DNA of 64,000 nt. Origin: Gilvirhabdus luticola. GTDB taxonomy: Bacteria; Bacteroidota; Bacteroidia; Flavobacteriales; Flavobacteriaceae. Below are positions 25,534 through 34,135 of this stretch, piece by piece (the stretch's first letter is position 1; every line of letters starts with the position of its first letter). Location: assembly GCF_032583975.1 (NCBI RefSeq), contig NZ_JAWHTF010000006.1. One strand, given 5' to 3'. Position numbers and translations under genes: made by a program. The notes beneath the pieces were generated by a model. That model ran no database searches and was not told the DNA's origin. It saw only the letters and a list, made by a program, of their open reading frames with translations.

Positions 25534-25590
25534 CAAATGTAAATATTAATTAACATTAAATCAATATTTACATAACATTAAATTAACATT
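25534..25590. promoter_or_regulatory. Reversed phosphate-box array next to a minus-strand -7 element
   Basis: On the plus strand TAACATT occurs at 25551, 25573 and 25584 with CAATATT at 25562, all on one 11-bp register. Read on the plus strand, no -7 element lies at the expected 25-bp distance (25598 reads TATCACAT). On the minus strand a perfect -7, TACATTTG (25541..25534), serves the gene starting at 25510, so the repeats face away from that promoter. The 378-bp gap 25511-25888 thus holds this array, a candidate small RNA with promoter, a terminator and the porin promoter. Confidence 0.6.
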
Positions 25591-25669
25591 GTGCATGTAT
25601 CACATTGATTTCAAGCTATTTCATTATAAAACACAAATAGTAAAGTTTAATAATTAGTTAATGATTGGT

Positions 25670-25702
25670 TTACATTTATGTCATTCCAAATCATGATTTT
25701 TG
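25670..25702 (+). promoter_or_regulatory. Orphan phosphate-box-type promoter of a candidate small RNA
   Basis: TTACATT (25670) and TCATTCC (25681) are 11 bp apart, followed after exactly 7 bp by GATTTTTG (25695-25702), a 7-of-8 match to TAnnTTTG. This is the spacing of the four gene-linked phosphate-box promoters and most resembles promoter 4 at 27131. The second repeat is weak, so confidence is moderate. Confidence 0.45.
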
Positions 25703-25706
25703 TTCT

Positions 25707-25807
25707 TGTCTTAAGACAAATATTAGTATTTCATATAATCTATTAGTTTTTGTCGACTATATTATCATGATTTCTAAATGACTGCCTTTGGCCAAGGCAG
25801 TTTTTTT
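25707..25807 (+). ncRNA. Candidate phosphate-responsive small RNA (about 100 nt)
   Basis: No gene lies on the plus strand between 25511 and 25888, yet a strong plus-strand terminator ends at 25807 and a phosphate-box-type promoter ends at 25702. The predicted transcript starts around 25707, inside a perfect 14-bp palindrome TTGTCTTAAGACAA (25706-25719), and stops at the terminator, giving about 100 nt. The middle is AU-rich and single-stranded-looking. The only small frame, 22 codons from 25678 to 25746, starts before the predicted transcript. The porin gene has its own promoter after the terminator, so this need not be a porin leader. Everything beyond the motifs is inference. Confidence 0.4.
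25781..25807 (+). terminator. Orphan intrinsic terminator without an upstream gene
   Basis: An 8-bp stem, ACTGCCTT (25781-25788) with AAGGCAGT (25794-25801), with a 5-nt loop and seven Ts to 25807. On the minus strand no T-run follows the hairpin, so it acts on plus-strand transcription. Confidence 0.85.
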
Positions 25808-25830
25808 ATGATTTAAATTTAATGTTTTGG

Positions 25831-25863
25831 AAACATTCAATTAACACTAGTTTTAGTTCTTTG
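25831..25863 (+). promoter_or_regulatory. Phosphate-box promoter 3 of the porin gene
   Basis: AAACATT (25831) and TAACACT (25842) are 11 bp apart, followed after 7 bp by GTTCTTTG (25856-25863). The porin ATG is at 25889. Confidence 0.65.
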
Positions 25864-25888
25864 CAGCGACAAAAACTAATACTTATAA

Positions 25889-27115
25889 ATGACATCTAAA
25901 GCTTCACTCACAGCAATATTAATCTTATTTCTTTTTAACCTTAATGCTCAAGAAATCAAATCTCCAAAATTTGGTAAAGGATTATTTAATCTTGTAGGGC
26001 AAGATAGTTCTTGGACTATGAAAATTGGTGCAAGAGTTCAAATTTCAAGTCTAGCACTTTGGGAAAATGAAGATGGTAAATTAATTAATCCTGAAACAAA
26101 TATATTAATTAGGAGATCTCGTTTAAAATTTGATGGTTATGCATTTAGTCCTAAACTAAAGTATAAAATTGAATTAGGGTTATCCAATAGAGATATTTCA
26201 GGAGCATCAGAATTTACAAGTAATGCTCCAAGGTATATCCTTGATGCCGTTATGAAATGGAATTTCTATGAAAATTTTGAATTGTGGTTTGGTCAAACAA
26301 AACTACCTGGAAATAGAGAAAGGGTCATATCTTCGGCAAACATGCAACAGGTTGATAGATCTCTTTTAAATAGCAGGTTTAATATTGATCGGGATATTGG
26401 TATTCAATTAAGACACCATACTTACTTATCTGAAAAATTTTTAATGAGAGAAATTTTTGCGCTTTCTCAAGGTGAGGGACGTAACGTAACATCAGGAAAT
26501 TTAGGTGGTCATCAATATACTGGTAGAATTGAATTTTTACCATTCGGTAAATTTGAAGGTAAAGGGGACTATTTTGGTTCAGACTTAAAAAGAGAACAAA
26601 CTCCAAAACTATCAATTGGATTTACATTTGACCATAACAATAATGCGGTAAAAACAAGAAGTAATTTAGGAAGCTATATGTTTATTGATGATACTGAAGA
26701 TGAAGGTGTTAGTGGACGCTTTTTTGAAACTAATACTAACACACTTTTTATTGATGCGATGTTTAAATACAAAGGATATAGTTTGATGGCAGAATATGCA
26801 GATCGAGATGCTTCAGACCCTATAGCAAAAAACTCTGATGGAACAGAAACGGGTGATATAGTTCAAGTTGGTACGGGTTTAAACCTTCAAACAGGTTACT
26901 TATTTAAAAACAATTGGGAGATTTCTGGTCGATACTCTAATATAAAGTTAGATAAAAATATTACTGGAAAAAATCCAGAAAACCAATATACGTTGGGGTT
27001 GTCCAAATATATTGTGGGACATAGTCTAAAAGTTCAAACAGATATTAGCTATTTGGATGTTGATACAGAAAACAACTTTTTAATGTATAGGTTACAGTTC
27101 GACATACATTTTTAA
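25889..27115 (+). CDS. Phosphate-selective porin (OprO/OprP-type)
   Basis: This 408-residue outer-membrane protein has a signal peptide (ending FNLNAQ) and then an OprO/P-type barrel. The N-terminal DSSWTMKIGARVQISSLALW and ILIRRSRLKFDGYAFSPKLK segments are characteristic, and the chain ends in an aromatic RLQFDIHF. OprP-like porins use arginine/lysine ladders to pass phosphate or polyphosphate through the outer membrane; whether this one is truly phosphate-selective cannot be read here. The context is strong: it has its own phosphate-box promoter and is followed by a PiT transporter whose promoter begins right after its stop codon. Confidence 0.88.
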   Translation: MTSKASLTAILILFLFNLNAQEIKSPKFGKGLFNLVGQDSSWTMKIGARVQISSLALWENEDGKLINPETNILIRRSRLKFDGYAFSPKLKYKIELGLSNRDISGASEFTSNAPRYILDAVMKWNFYENFELWFGQTKLPGNRERVISSANMQQVDRSLLNSRFNIDRDIGIQLRHHTYLSEKFLMREIFALSQGEGRNVTSGNLGGHQYTGRIEFLPFGKFEGKGDYFGSDLKREQTPKLSIGFTFDHNNNAVKTRSNLGSYMFIDDTEDEGVSGRFFETNTNTLFIDAMFKYKGYSLMAEYADRDASDPIAKNSDGTETGDIVQVGTGLNLQTGYLFKNNWEISGRYSNIKLDKNITGKNPENQYTLGLSKYIVGHSLKVQTDISYLDVDTENNFLMYRLQFDIHF

Positions 27116-27119
27116 AATA

Positions 27120-27163
27120 TAACCTTTTAGTAACATTTTATTCAAAAAGACTTAAGATATTTG
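27120..27163 (+). promoter_or_regulatory. Phosphate-box promoter 4 of the PiT gene
   Basis: TAACCTT (27120), TAACATT (27131) and a weaker TCAAAAA (27142) share an 11-bp register, followed after 7 bp by GATATTTG (27156-27163). It starts only 5 bp after the porin stop; the PiT ATG is at 27185. Confidence 0.65.
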
Positions 27164-27184
27164 CAAACTATTTCTAATTAAATT

Positions 27185-29497
27185 ATGGAAAATATATATT
27201 TATTAATGATTATTGCTTTGGCTGGTTTGGCCATTGCCGATTTGGTTGTTGGGGTAAGCAATGATGCGGTAAATTTTTTAAATTCAGCAATTGGTTCTAA
27301 AGTAATTTCCTTTAGAACTATTATGATTGTTGCCAGTTTAGGCATTTTCATTGGGGCTATATCTTCAAGTGGGATGATGGAGGTTGCCCGTAAAGGTATC
27401 TTTAATCCTGGTGCATTTATGTTTGATGAAATCATGTACATTTTTATGGCCGTCATGATTACAGATATTCTATTACTCGATTTCTTTAATACATTAGGAA
27501 TGCCAACATCAACTACGGTCTCAATTGTATTCGAATTGTTAGGTGCTTCTGTTGCCATGGCTTTAATCAAAATTAGTGCAATTGACACCGAGACAATTTC
27601 TGATTTGGCCAAGTATATTAATTCTGACAAAGCCATTCAAATTATTTCGGGTATTCTCCTTTCGGTGGTAATTGCCTTTACTGTCGGAGCTTTAGTTCAA
27701 TGGATATCTAGATTGATATTTTCATTTCATTTTGAAAATAAGATTAAGAATTTTGGAGCTTTTTTTGGAGGCATAGCCTTATCTTCAATAACCTACTTTA
27801 TTTTCTTCAAAGGTCTTAAAGGCACTCCTTATTATAATGACTTACAAGGTTTTATTGAAGGTAACGAATTAATAGTTATTGCTGGCAGTTTTATTCTTTG
27901 GTTTTTATTTTCTTTATTATACATCAGGGTGATAAAAAGAAATATTTTAGCATTTATAATTACAATAGGAACATTTGGTTTGGCACTTGCATTTGCAGGT
28001 AATGATTTAGTGAACTTTATTGGTGTTCCAATGGCGGCATACCACTCCTATGAAGCCTGGATAACTTCAGGAATAGATGCTTCTTCTTTTGCTATGGTTG
28101 ATTTGGCTAAAAAAGTACCAGCAGAACCAATGCTTTTACTTATTGCAGGTGGTGTTATGGTACTAACTCTTTGGTTTTCAAAAAAGGCTCGTACAGTTAC
28201 GGATACTGAAATTGGATTATCTACTCAAGGAGAGACAAGGGAAAAATTTCAGCCAAATTTACTTTCAAGACTTGTTGTTAGAGGTGTGAAAAATGCGAAT
28301 GCTTATGTAGGTGCAATTTTACCAAAATCTGTTCAAGAGTCAATTAATTTAAAATTTGAAAAGCCAGTCATTCAGTTGGCAAGAAATAAAGATTTTAAAG
28401 TTCCTGCTTTTGATGCTATTCGGGCTTCAGTAAATCTTATGGTAGCTGGAGTTCTAATCTCGATTGCAACATCATATAAATTGCCTTTATCTACCACCTA
28501 TGTAACCTTTATGGTTGCCATGGGTACATCATTGGCAGATCGAGCTTGGGGAAGTGAAAGTGCGGTCTATAGAGTAGCAGGAGTATTAAATGTTATTGGT
28601 GGTTGGTTCTTTACTGCATTTAGTGCATTTCTTGCTTCTGCTATTATGGCATATCTTATTCATTTAGGTGGACCAACAGCTATTGCGATTTTGTTATTTA
28701 TTGCTATTTTGATATTGGTCAGAAATTATATTTCGCATAAAAGAAAATCTGAAGAAATTAAGGAAGAAGATCGTTTGAAGAAAGCAGAAAGTAGTTCTAT
28801 TCAAGGAGTTATTCAGGAAAGTGCCAGCAATATTGCACATGTTGTAAAACGCGGTAATAGAATTTATTCAAATGCTATTGTTGGTCTTGCCAAACAAGAC
28901 TTGGCATTGCTTAAAAAGAGTAAAAAGCAAGTTCTTAAACTGTCTGGTGAGATCGATGAGTTGCGTGATAACATTTTTTACTTTATTAAAAATTTAGATG
29001 ATTCAAGTGTTGGAGCTAGCAATTTTTATATTAATATTCTAGGTTATTTGCAGGATATGGCTCAATCATTAGAGTATATTTCTAAAATAAGCCATAAGCA
29101 TATTAATAACAATCATAAAAAACTAAAATTCAATCAAATCAAAGAATTAAAAGTCATTGATGATAAATTAGAAATACTTTTTGCCGATACAGAGAATGCT
29201 TTTAAATCTCGTTCTTTTGAAGAAATTGGAGCCATCCTAAATGAAAAGGTTGAACTTTACAGTATGGTGAAAGAAAAAATCCAAACTCAAGTAGAACGTA
29301 CGAGAAGTGAAGAATCAAGCCCAAAAAACACTACGCTTTATTTTAGCTTATTGTTAGAGACCAAGGATTTATTAAATGCTACTATGAATCTAGTTGAAGA
29401 GTATCATGAAGCCCATGACTCATCAATAAAACCTGCTACTATCCAGGTTAATGATGAAGAAATTATCGATGGTAAATCTCAAGAAAAAGAAGAATAA
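27185..29497 (+). CDS. Inorganic phosphate transporter, PiT family, with C-terminal PhoU-like domain
   Basis: The 770-residue protein has an inner-membrane N-terminal part (about 1-520) and a cytoplasmic C-terminal helical part (about 545-750). The duplicated PiT signature is visible: VVGVSNDAVNFLNSAIGSK near residue 20 and FAGNDLVNFIGVPMAAYHSY near 270, plus STTYVTFMVAMGTSLADRAW near 440. The C-terminal region (LDDSSVGASNFYINILGYLQDMAQSL in two helices) resembles PhoU/DUF47 domains, which in other bacteria are separate regulatory proteins. It imports phosphate with cations. It has its own phosphate-box promoter and is part of the uptake chain from receptor through porin to transporter. A terminator shared with the convergent Na/Pi gene follows. 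Confidence 0.93.
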   Translation: MENIYLLMIIALAGLAIADLVVGVSNDAVNFLNSAIGSKVISFRTIMIVASLGIFIGAISSSGMMEVARKGIFNPGAFMFDEIMYIFMAVMITDILLLDFFNTLGMPTSTTVSIVFELLGASVAMALIKISAIDTETISDLAKYINSDKAIQIISGILLSVVIAFTVGALVQWISRLIFSFHFENKIKNFGAFFGGIALSSITYFIFFKGLKGTPYYNDLQGFIEGNELIVIAGSFILWFLFSLLYIRVIKRNILAFIITIGTFGLALAFAGNDLVNFIGVPMAAYHSYEAWITSGIDASSFAMVDLAKKVPAEPMLLLIAGGVMVLTLWFSKKARTVTDTEIGLSTQGETREKFQPNLLSRLVVRGVKNANAYVGAILPKSVQESINLKFEKPVIQLARNKDFKVPAFDAIRASVNLMVAGVLISIATSYKLPLSTTYVTFMVAMGTSLADRAWGSESAVYRVAGVLNVIGGWFFTAFSAFLASAIMAYLIHLGGPTAIAILLFIAILILVRNYISHKRKSEEIKEEDRLKKAESSSIQGVIQESASNIAHVVKRGNRIYSNAIVGLAKQDLALLKKSKKQVLKLSGEIDELRDNIFYFIKNLDDSSVGASNFYINILGYLQDMAQSLEYISKISHKHINNNHKKLKFNQIKELKVIDDKLEILFADTENAFKSRSFEEIGAILNEKVELYSMVKEKIQTQVERTRSEESSPKNTTLYFSLLLETKDLLNATMNLVEEYHEAHDSSIKPATIQVNDEEIIDGKSQEKEE

Positions 29498-29525
29498 AAT
29501 CATTAAAATATAATTATATTCTTTT

Positions 29526-29557
29526 AAAAAAAGCTCTCAAATATGAGAGTTTTTTTT
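29526..29557. terminator. Bidirectional terminator between the two phosphate transporter genes
   Basis: An A-run, CTCTCA (29534-29539), a 4-nt loop, TGAGAG (29544-29549) and a long T-run form a hairpin usable in both directions between convergent genes. Confidence 0.8.
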
Positions 29558-29566
29558 GTGAATTTT

Positions 29567-31321
29567 TCATTGAGAATCTACATTATTTTCTAAAATTGAA
29601 TCTCTATTACCGTACAGTAGTTCTGCTACTTCTATTAATTGTTTAACGGTGTCGTTAACATTGTCGTTATCATTAACTAAAGACGAAGCCATTTCGGCAT
29701 CGATAAGGTCTTTTCTTATGAGCCTATCTATTTGCTTGGTGCTCTTGTGTATGTTGTCTTTGGCTTCTTGCTTTAGCTCTTGTAACTTTTGATAATAATC
29801 CGCATTATTCTCTTCGGTTCTAAATAAATAGATTATTCTTAAAACTTTAGCTACCTTTTTTCTAAACTTATCATACTCCTTTTTAATGTACTTATTATCA
29901 GAATTTAAATATTTCGACACATTTCTACCAAGCTCCGAAGTGCTTTTAATAGACTCCACCATCTTTCTGTTGGCAACTTTTATTTCAGAAACTTGATTAT
30001 GCTGCTCTTTTGTTAGACTTAAAGTACTTTGAGCAGTTGTTGCGAACCTTATAATTTCTCCATAAATGGTTTTTACTTTACTTACATAAAGTTCTCTCAC
30101 ATTTGTTTTTAAATCTTCCTGTGATTTTTTAATTACTTTTTTAATTTTCTCATCAGACATTATATCTTCTCTATGAATATTCATAGTGTGTGACACAATT
30201 TCGAAAATGGCATTTTTAAACAAATATTTAGTCTCTTTTATTAAAGATGCGATTGCTGTTTCAGGAAACTGCAATGCTTTTTTATCTAAAAATTTGGGTT
30301 CGTCAATAGCTTTGTCCATTTCAATTTTAGCAGGAACGAATTTTTCTACTAACCTAGCTATTGGATTAACAAACCAAACGAGAAGAAATGTGTTAATGAT
30401 ATTAAACATTGTGTGAAACAGCGAAATTGCAACAGGAATAGCTGCCGCATTTACATATGGTGAGTCTGAACCCAATTGAGAAGTAATCCAAGTTATAAAT
30501 CTCAAGAATGGATAAAATAGAACTAGCATCCATAATACTCCAATTAAGTTAAATATAAGATGAGCTCTTGCCGTTCGTTTTGCCTGGTAATTTCCAACTA
30601 AAGCTGCTAGATTAGCCGTAATTGTTGTACCTACATTTTCGCCTAAAACCATAGCTGCTGCCAATTCAAAAGGTATCCAACCTTGTGCACACATAATTAA
30701 AGTTAATGCCATGGTTGCACTTGACGATTGTATTATTACGGTTAACAGTGTACCAATAAATAAGAATAAAAGAATAGAAAGATATCCTAAATCAGTATAT
30801 CGGGATAAAAATGCTAAAATTTCTGGATTGTTCTTTATGTCTGGCATTGCTTCCTTTAGAAATTGAAGCCCAATAAAAAGTAATGCAAAACCAATAATAA
30901 AATTTCCCCAATGAGTAGATTGCTCTTTTTTAGAAAATGTAAAGACAAATCCAAATCCAACCAATGGAAGAGCAATGGCACTCATACTAACCTTGAAACC
31001 GAGTATTGTAATTAACCAAGCTGTAATAGTTGTACCTATATTTGCTCCCATAATAACACTTATAGATTCGGCCAGAGTTAACAAAGAAGCGTTTGAAAAA
31101 CTCACAACCATAAGTGTAGTCGCTGATGAAGATTGTATTACAGATGTAATTAAAAAACCTGTCAATATTCCAAAAAATCTATTGGAGGTCATTGTTGCAA
31201 GTATAGAGCGCATTTTATTTCCTGCCAGTTTTAAAAGTGCATCACTCATCACTTTCATACCAAAAAGAAAGAGTCCTAATGACCCTATTAATTGCAAAAT
31301 GTCAGTAAAACCGTAGCTCAT
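29567..31321 (-). CDS. Na/Pi cotransporter family protein with PhoU-like C-terminus
   Basis: This 584-residue protein has the two inverted repeats of the NptA/YjbB family. The glutamine-serine motifs are visible: TSVIQSSSATTLMVVSF near residue 60 and TVIIQSSSATMALTLIM near 195, each followed by GANIGTT or GENVGTT. The C-terminal third (about 340-580) is helical and PhoU-like. It transports phosphate with sodium across the inner membrane and can run as an exporter in some species. It is convergent with PiT. Unlike the rest of the island, no TAACATT repeats were found in the gap upstream (31322-31420), so its regulation may differ, for example constitutive expression or phosphate efflux. Confidence 0.92.
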   Translation of the reverse strand: MSYGFTDILQLIGSLGLFLFGMKVMSDALLKLAGNKMRSILATMTSNRFFGILTGFLITSVIQSSSATTLMVVSFSNASLLTLAESISVIMGANIGTTITAWLITILGFKVSMSAIALPLVGFGFVFTFSKKEQSTHWGNFIIGFALLFIGLQFLKEAMPDIKNNPEILAFLSRYTDLGYLSILLFLFIGTLLTVIIQSSSATMALTLIMCAQGWIPFELAAAMVLGENVGTTITANLAALVGNYQAKRTARAHLIFNLIGVLWMLVLFYPFLRFITWITSQLGSDSPYVNAAAIPVAISLFHTMFNIINTFLLVWFVNPIARLVEKFVPAKIEMDKAIDEPKFLDKKALQFPETAIASLIKETKYLFKNAIFEIVSHTMNIHREDIMSDEKIKKVIKKSQEDLKTNVRELYVSKVKTIYGEIIRFATTAQSTLSLTKEQHNQVSEIKVANRKMVESIKSTSELGRNVSKYLNSDNKYIKKEYDKFRKKVAKVLRIIYLFRTEENNADYYQKLQELKQEAKDNIHKSTKQIDRLIRKDLIDAEMASSLVNDNDNVNDTVKQLIEVAELLYGNRDSILENNVDSQ

Positions 31322-31420
31322 ATACTATTTCAGGTTGTCGACTAAAAATATAGCCTTAAAACTACAAAAAATAAATAATGAGATTATAATATTTCCATTT
31401 GATTTACTCTTATGAATTAC

Positions 31421-31450
31421 AAAAAGCACCTCGAATGAGGTGCTTTTTTT
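31421..31450 (-). terminator. Intrinsic terminator after nrdA
   Basis: A 12-bp stem (AAAAAGCACCTC at 31421-31432, GAGGTGCTTTTT at 31437-31448) with a 4-nt loop, 20 bp after the nrdA stop in the minus direction. Confidence 0.85.
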
Positions 31451-31469
31451 AAATATAACACTTAATTAA

Positions 31470-33941
31470 TTATGATCCACACATAAGGCAGTCATCACCT
31501 TCAGAAGCTTTAGCTTGTTCAATTAGCGTCTTCATCTCTTCGGGAGTCATAGGTTGAACTTCTGTAGTTTGTTGGGCAAATTTTTCAGCTGTTTTTTGAG
31601 CTTTCTGTTGTTGCTTAACAACAATTTCTTCAGCTTCAGCCTCGGCAGCTACCGAAATTGGCACTTCCTTCTTCTTATTATCTAATGTAAACTTAATAGC
31701 ATCTACAGCACTCTTAGTTCTTAAGTAGTACATTCCTGTTTTTAAACCACTTTTCCATGCATAAAAATGCATAGAGGTTAATTTTGCCATAGTTGCACCT
31801 TCCATAAATAAGTTAAGCGATTGAGATTGGTCTATAAAATAACCTCTATGTCTGGACATATCAATAATGTCTTTCATGCTCAATTCCCAAACTGTTTTAT
31901 ATAATTCTTTAATATCTTCTGGAAGACCATCAATGCCTTGAATTGACCCATTGGCTCGCATAATTTCTTGTTTCAAATTATCGTTCCATAATCCAAGCTT
32001 AACTAAATCTTCAAGTAAATGTTTGTTAACCACTATAAACTCTCCTGAGAGAACTCTACGAGTATAGATATTTGAAGTATATGGCTCGAAACACTCATTA
32101 TTACCTAGAATCTGTGATGTACTTGCTGTTGGCATTGGCGCTACTAAAAGAGAATTTCGAACGCCATGTTTCATGACTTGTTTGCGTAATTTAACCCAAT
32201 CCCAATTACCACTTAACTCTTCGTCTTTAATTCCCCAAAGATTATGCTGGAATTCTCCTTTACTTATTGGAGAACCTTTATATGTTTGATAAGGGCCATC
32301 TTTTTTAGCTTCTTCCATAGAAGCAGTTACTGCTGCAAAATAAAGGGTTTCAAAAATATCTTGGTTTAGTTTTTTAGCCTCATCGCTGGTAAAAGGCAAA
32401 CGCAAACTAATAAATGTATCAGCCAAACCTTGTACACCAAGACCAATTGGTCTGTGTCTAAAATTAGAGTTTTCTGCTTCTTTTACTGGATAATAATTTC
32501 TATCTATTACTCTATTAAGGTTTTTAGTAACACGCTTTGTGATTCTAAATAATTCTTTATGGTCAAACTCCCCATTTTTAATAAACATTGGCAAAGCTAT
32601 AGATGCTAAATTACAAACTGCTATTTCATCTGGAGATGTATATTCTAATATCTCAGTACATAAATTTGATGAACGAATAGTTCCTAAATTTTTCTGATTA
32701 GATTTTCTATTGGCTGCATCTTTATAAAGCATGTATGGAGTGCCTGTCTCGATTTGAGATTCTAAAATCTTCTCCCAAAGCTCTCTTGCCTTTACAGACT
32801 TTCTCCCTTTACCTTTAGATTCATATTTTGTATAAAGCGCTTCAAATTCTTCACTATGCACATCACACAATCCCGGACATTCGTTGGGACACATTAATGT
32901 CCACTGTCCATCTTCTTGAACACGTTTCATAAATAAATCTGGCATCCACATGGCGTAAAATAAATCACGAGCACGCATTTCCTCTTTTCCATGATTCTTT
33001 TTTAAATCTAAAAAATCGAAAATGTCAGCATGCCAAGGCTCGATATAAATAGCAAAACTTCCTTTTCGTTTTCCACCACCTTGGTCTACATATCTAGCTG
33101 TATCATTAAACACTTGTAGCATAGGTACAATTCCATTGCTAGTACCGTTTGTGCCAGCTATATAACTTCCTGTAGCACGAATATTATGAATAGATAATCC
33201 AATGCCTCCTGCAGATTGCGAAATTTTGGCTGTTTGTTTTAAAGTATCGTAAATACCATCAATACTGTCTTCCTTCATGGTTAATAAAAAGCATGAAGAC
33301 ATTTGAGGCTTTGGCGTACCTGAATTAAAAAGTGTTGGAGTAGCGTGAGTAAAATATTTTTTTGACATCAACTCATAGGTTTCTATGACGGAATCTATAT
33401 CATCTAAATGAATACCTACAGAAACACGCATAAGCATGTGTTGTGGACGCTCTGCAATCTGGCCATTTAACTTTAATAAATACGAACGCTCTAATGTTTT
33501 AAACCCAAAATAATCATATCCAAAATCACGATTGTAAATAATGGTAGAATCTAGTATTTCTTTATTATCAATTATAACTTTGTACACTTCGTCAGATAAT
33601 AAAGGTGCCTTTTTGCCTGTTCTAGGGTTGATGTATTTGTATAAATCTTCCATGACCTCGCTAAAGGTCTTTTTGGTGTTTTTATGTAGATTAGAAACTG
33701 ATATTCTCGCCGCAAGTTTTGCATAGTCTGGATGGGCTGTAGTCATAGTTGCTGCAATCTCTGCTGCAAGGTTGTCCAATTCACTTGTTGTTACTCCATC
33801 ATACAAACCTTCTATGACACGCATTGCTACTTTTACTGGATCAACTAGTTCATTTAATCCGTAACATAATTTTCTCACTCTGGAAGTGATTTTATCGAAC
33901 ATCATTGGCTCTTTGCGACCGTTTCTTTTTACTACATACAT
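31470..33941 (-). CDS. nrdA: Ribonucleoside-diphosphate reductase, alpha subunit (class Ia)
   Basis: This 823-residue subunit reduces ribonucleotides to deoxyribonucleotides. An ATP-cone domain covers about 1-90 (MYVVKRNGRKEPMMFDKITS). The catalytic barrel includes STPTLFNSGTP-like residues (ATPTLFNSGTPKPQMSSCFL), the NLCTEI segment with the active-site cysteine near residue 425, and PMPTASTSQILGNNE. The C-terminal tail carries a redox pair, DCLMCGS. These are class I features. It lies downstream of nrdB on the same strand, with a 194-bp gap that contains no clear promoter but a small GTGT/ACAC inverted repeat at 34009-34020. With dgt and the dCMP deaminase gene, this window holds several dNTP-pool genes. 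Confidence 0.97.
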   Translation of the reverse strand: MYVVKRNGRKEPMMFDKITSRVRKLCYGLNELVDPVKVAMRVIEGLYDGVTTSELDNLAAEIAATMTTAHPDYAKLAARISVSNLHKNTKKTFSEVMEDLYKYINPRTGKKAPLLSDEVYKVIIDNKEILDSTIIYNRDFGYDYFGFKTLERSYLLKLNGQIAERPQHMLMRVSVGIHLDDIDSVIETYELMSKKYFTHATPTLFNSGTPKPQMSSCFLLTMKEDSIDGIYDTLKQTAKISQSAGGIGLSIHNIRATGSYIAGTNGTSNGIVPMLQVFNDTARYVDQGGGKRKGSFAIYIEPWHADIFDFLDLKKNHGKEEMRARDLFYAMWMPDLFMKRVQEDGQWTLMCPNECPGLCDVHSEEFEALYTKYESKGKGRKSVKARELWEKILESQIETGTPYMLYKDAANRKSNQKNLGTIRSSNLCTEILEYTSPDEIAVCNLASIALPMFIKNGEFDHKELFRITKRVTKNLNRVIDRNYYPVKEAENSNFRHRPIGLGVQGLADTFISLRLPFTSDEAKKLNQDIFETLYFAAVTASMEEAKKDGPYQTYKGSPISKGEFQHNLWGIKDEELSGNWDWVKLRKQVMKHGVRNSLLVAPMPTASTSQILGNNECFEPYTSNIYTRRVLSGEFIVVNKHLLEDLVKLGLWNDNLKQEIMRANGSIQGIDGLPEDIKELYKTVWELSMKDIIDMSRHRGYFIDQSQSLNLFMEGATMAKLTSMHFYAWKSGLKTGMYYLRTKSAVDAIKFTLDNKKKEVPISVAAEAEAEEIVVKQQQKAQKTAEKFAQQTTEVQPMTPEEMKTLIEQAKASEGDDCLMCGS

Positions 33942-34135
33942 ACTATTTTTAAGTTTTAAATTCTGAAATTATTTTCAGATAATGGGTTAATTAGTTGGTT
34001 AAAATTTTGTGTAAAAACACGAAATTCATTGGTCTTAATCTGTTTTTTAAGTCAAAATTTTACTTCTGTTATGATTTAATAACAGAAAAATCAATTCAAC
34101 TTTAAATGTCTATATAGAATTAGTAATAAATCCGA

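Noticed and set aside
25598..25605. A plus-strand promoter directly after the 25551-25590 array
   Set aside because: The sequence at the expected position is TATCACAT, which lacks the TTTG core.
25678..25746. 22-residue hydrophobic open frame inside the candidate small RNA region
   Set aside because: Its start codon precedes the predicted transcript start and there is no ribosome-binding or family support; a chance frame in AT-rich DNA is more likely.
31322..31420. Phosphate box upstream of the Na/Pi cotransporter
   Set aside because: Both strands were read and no TAACATT-like repeats at 11-bp spacing were found.
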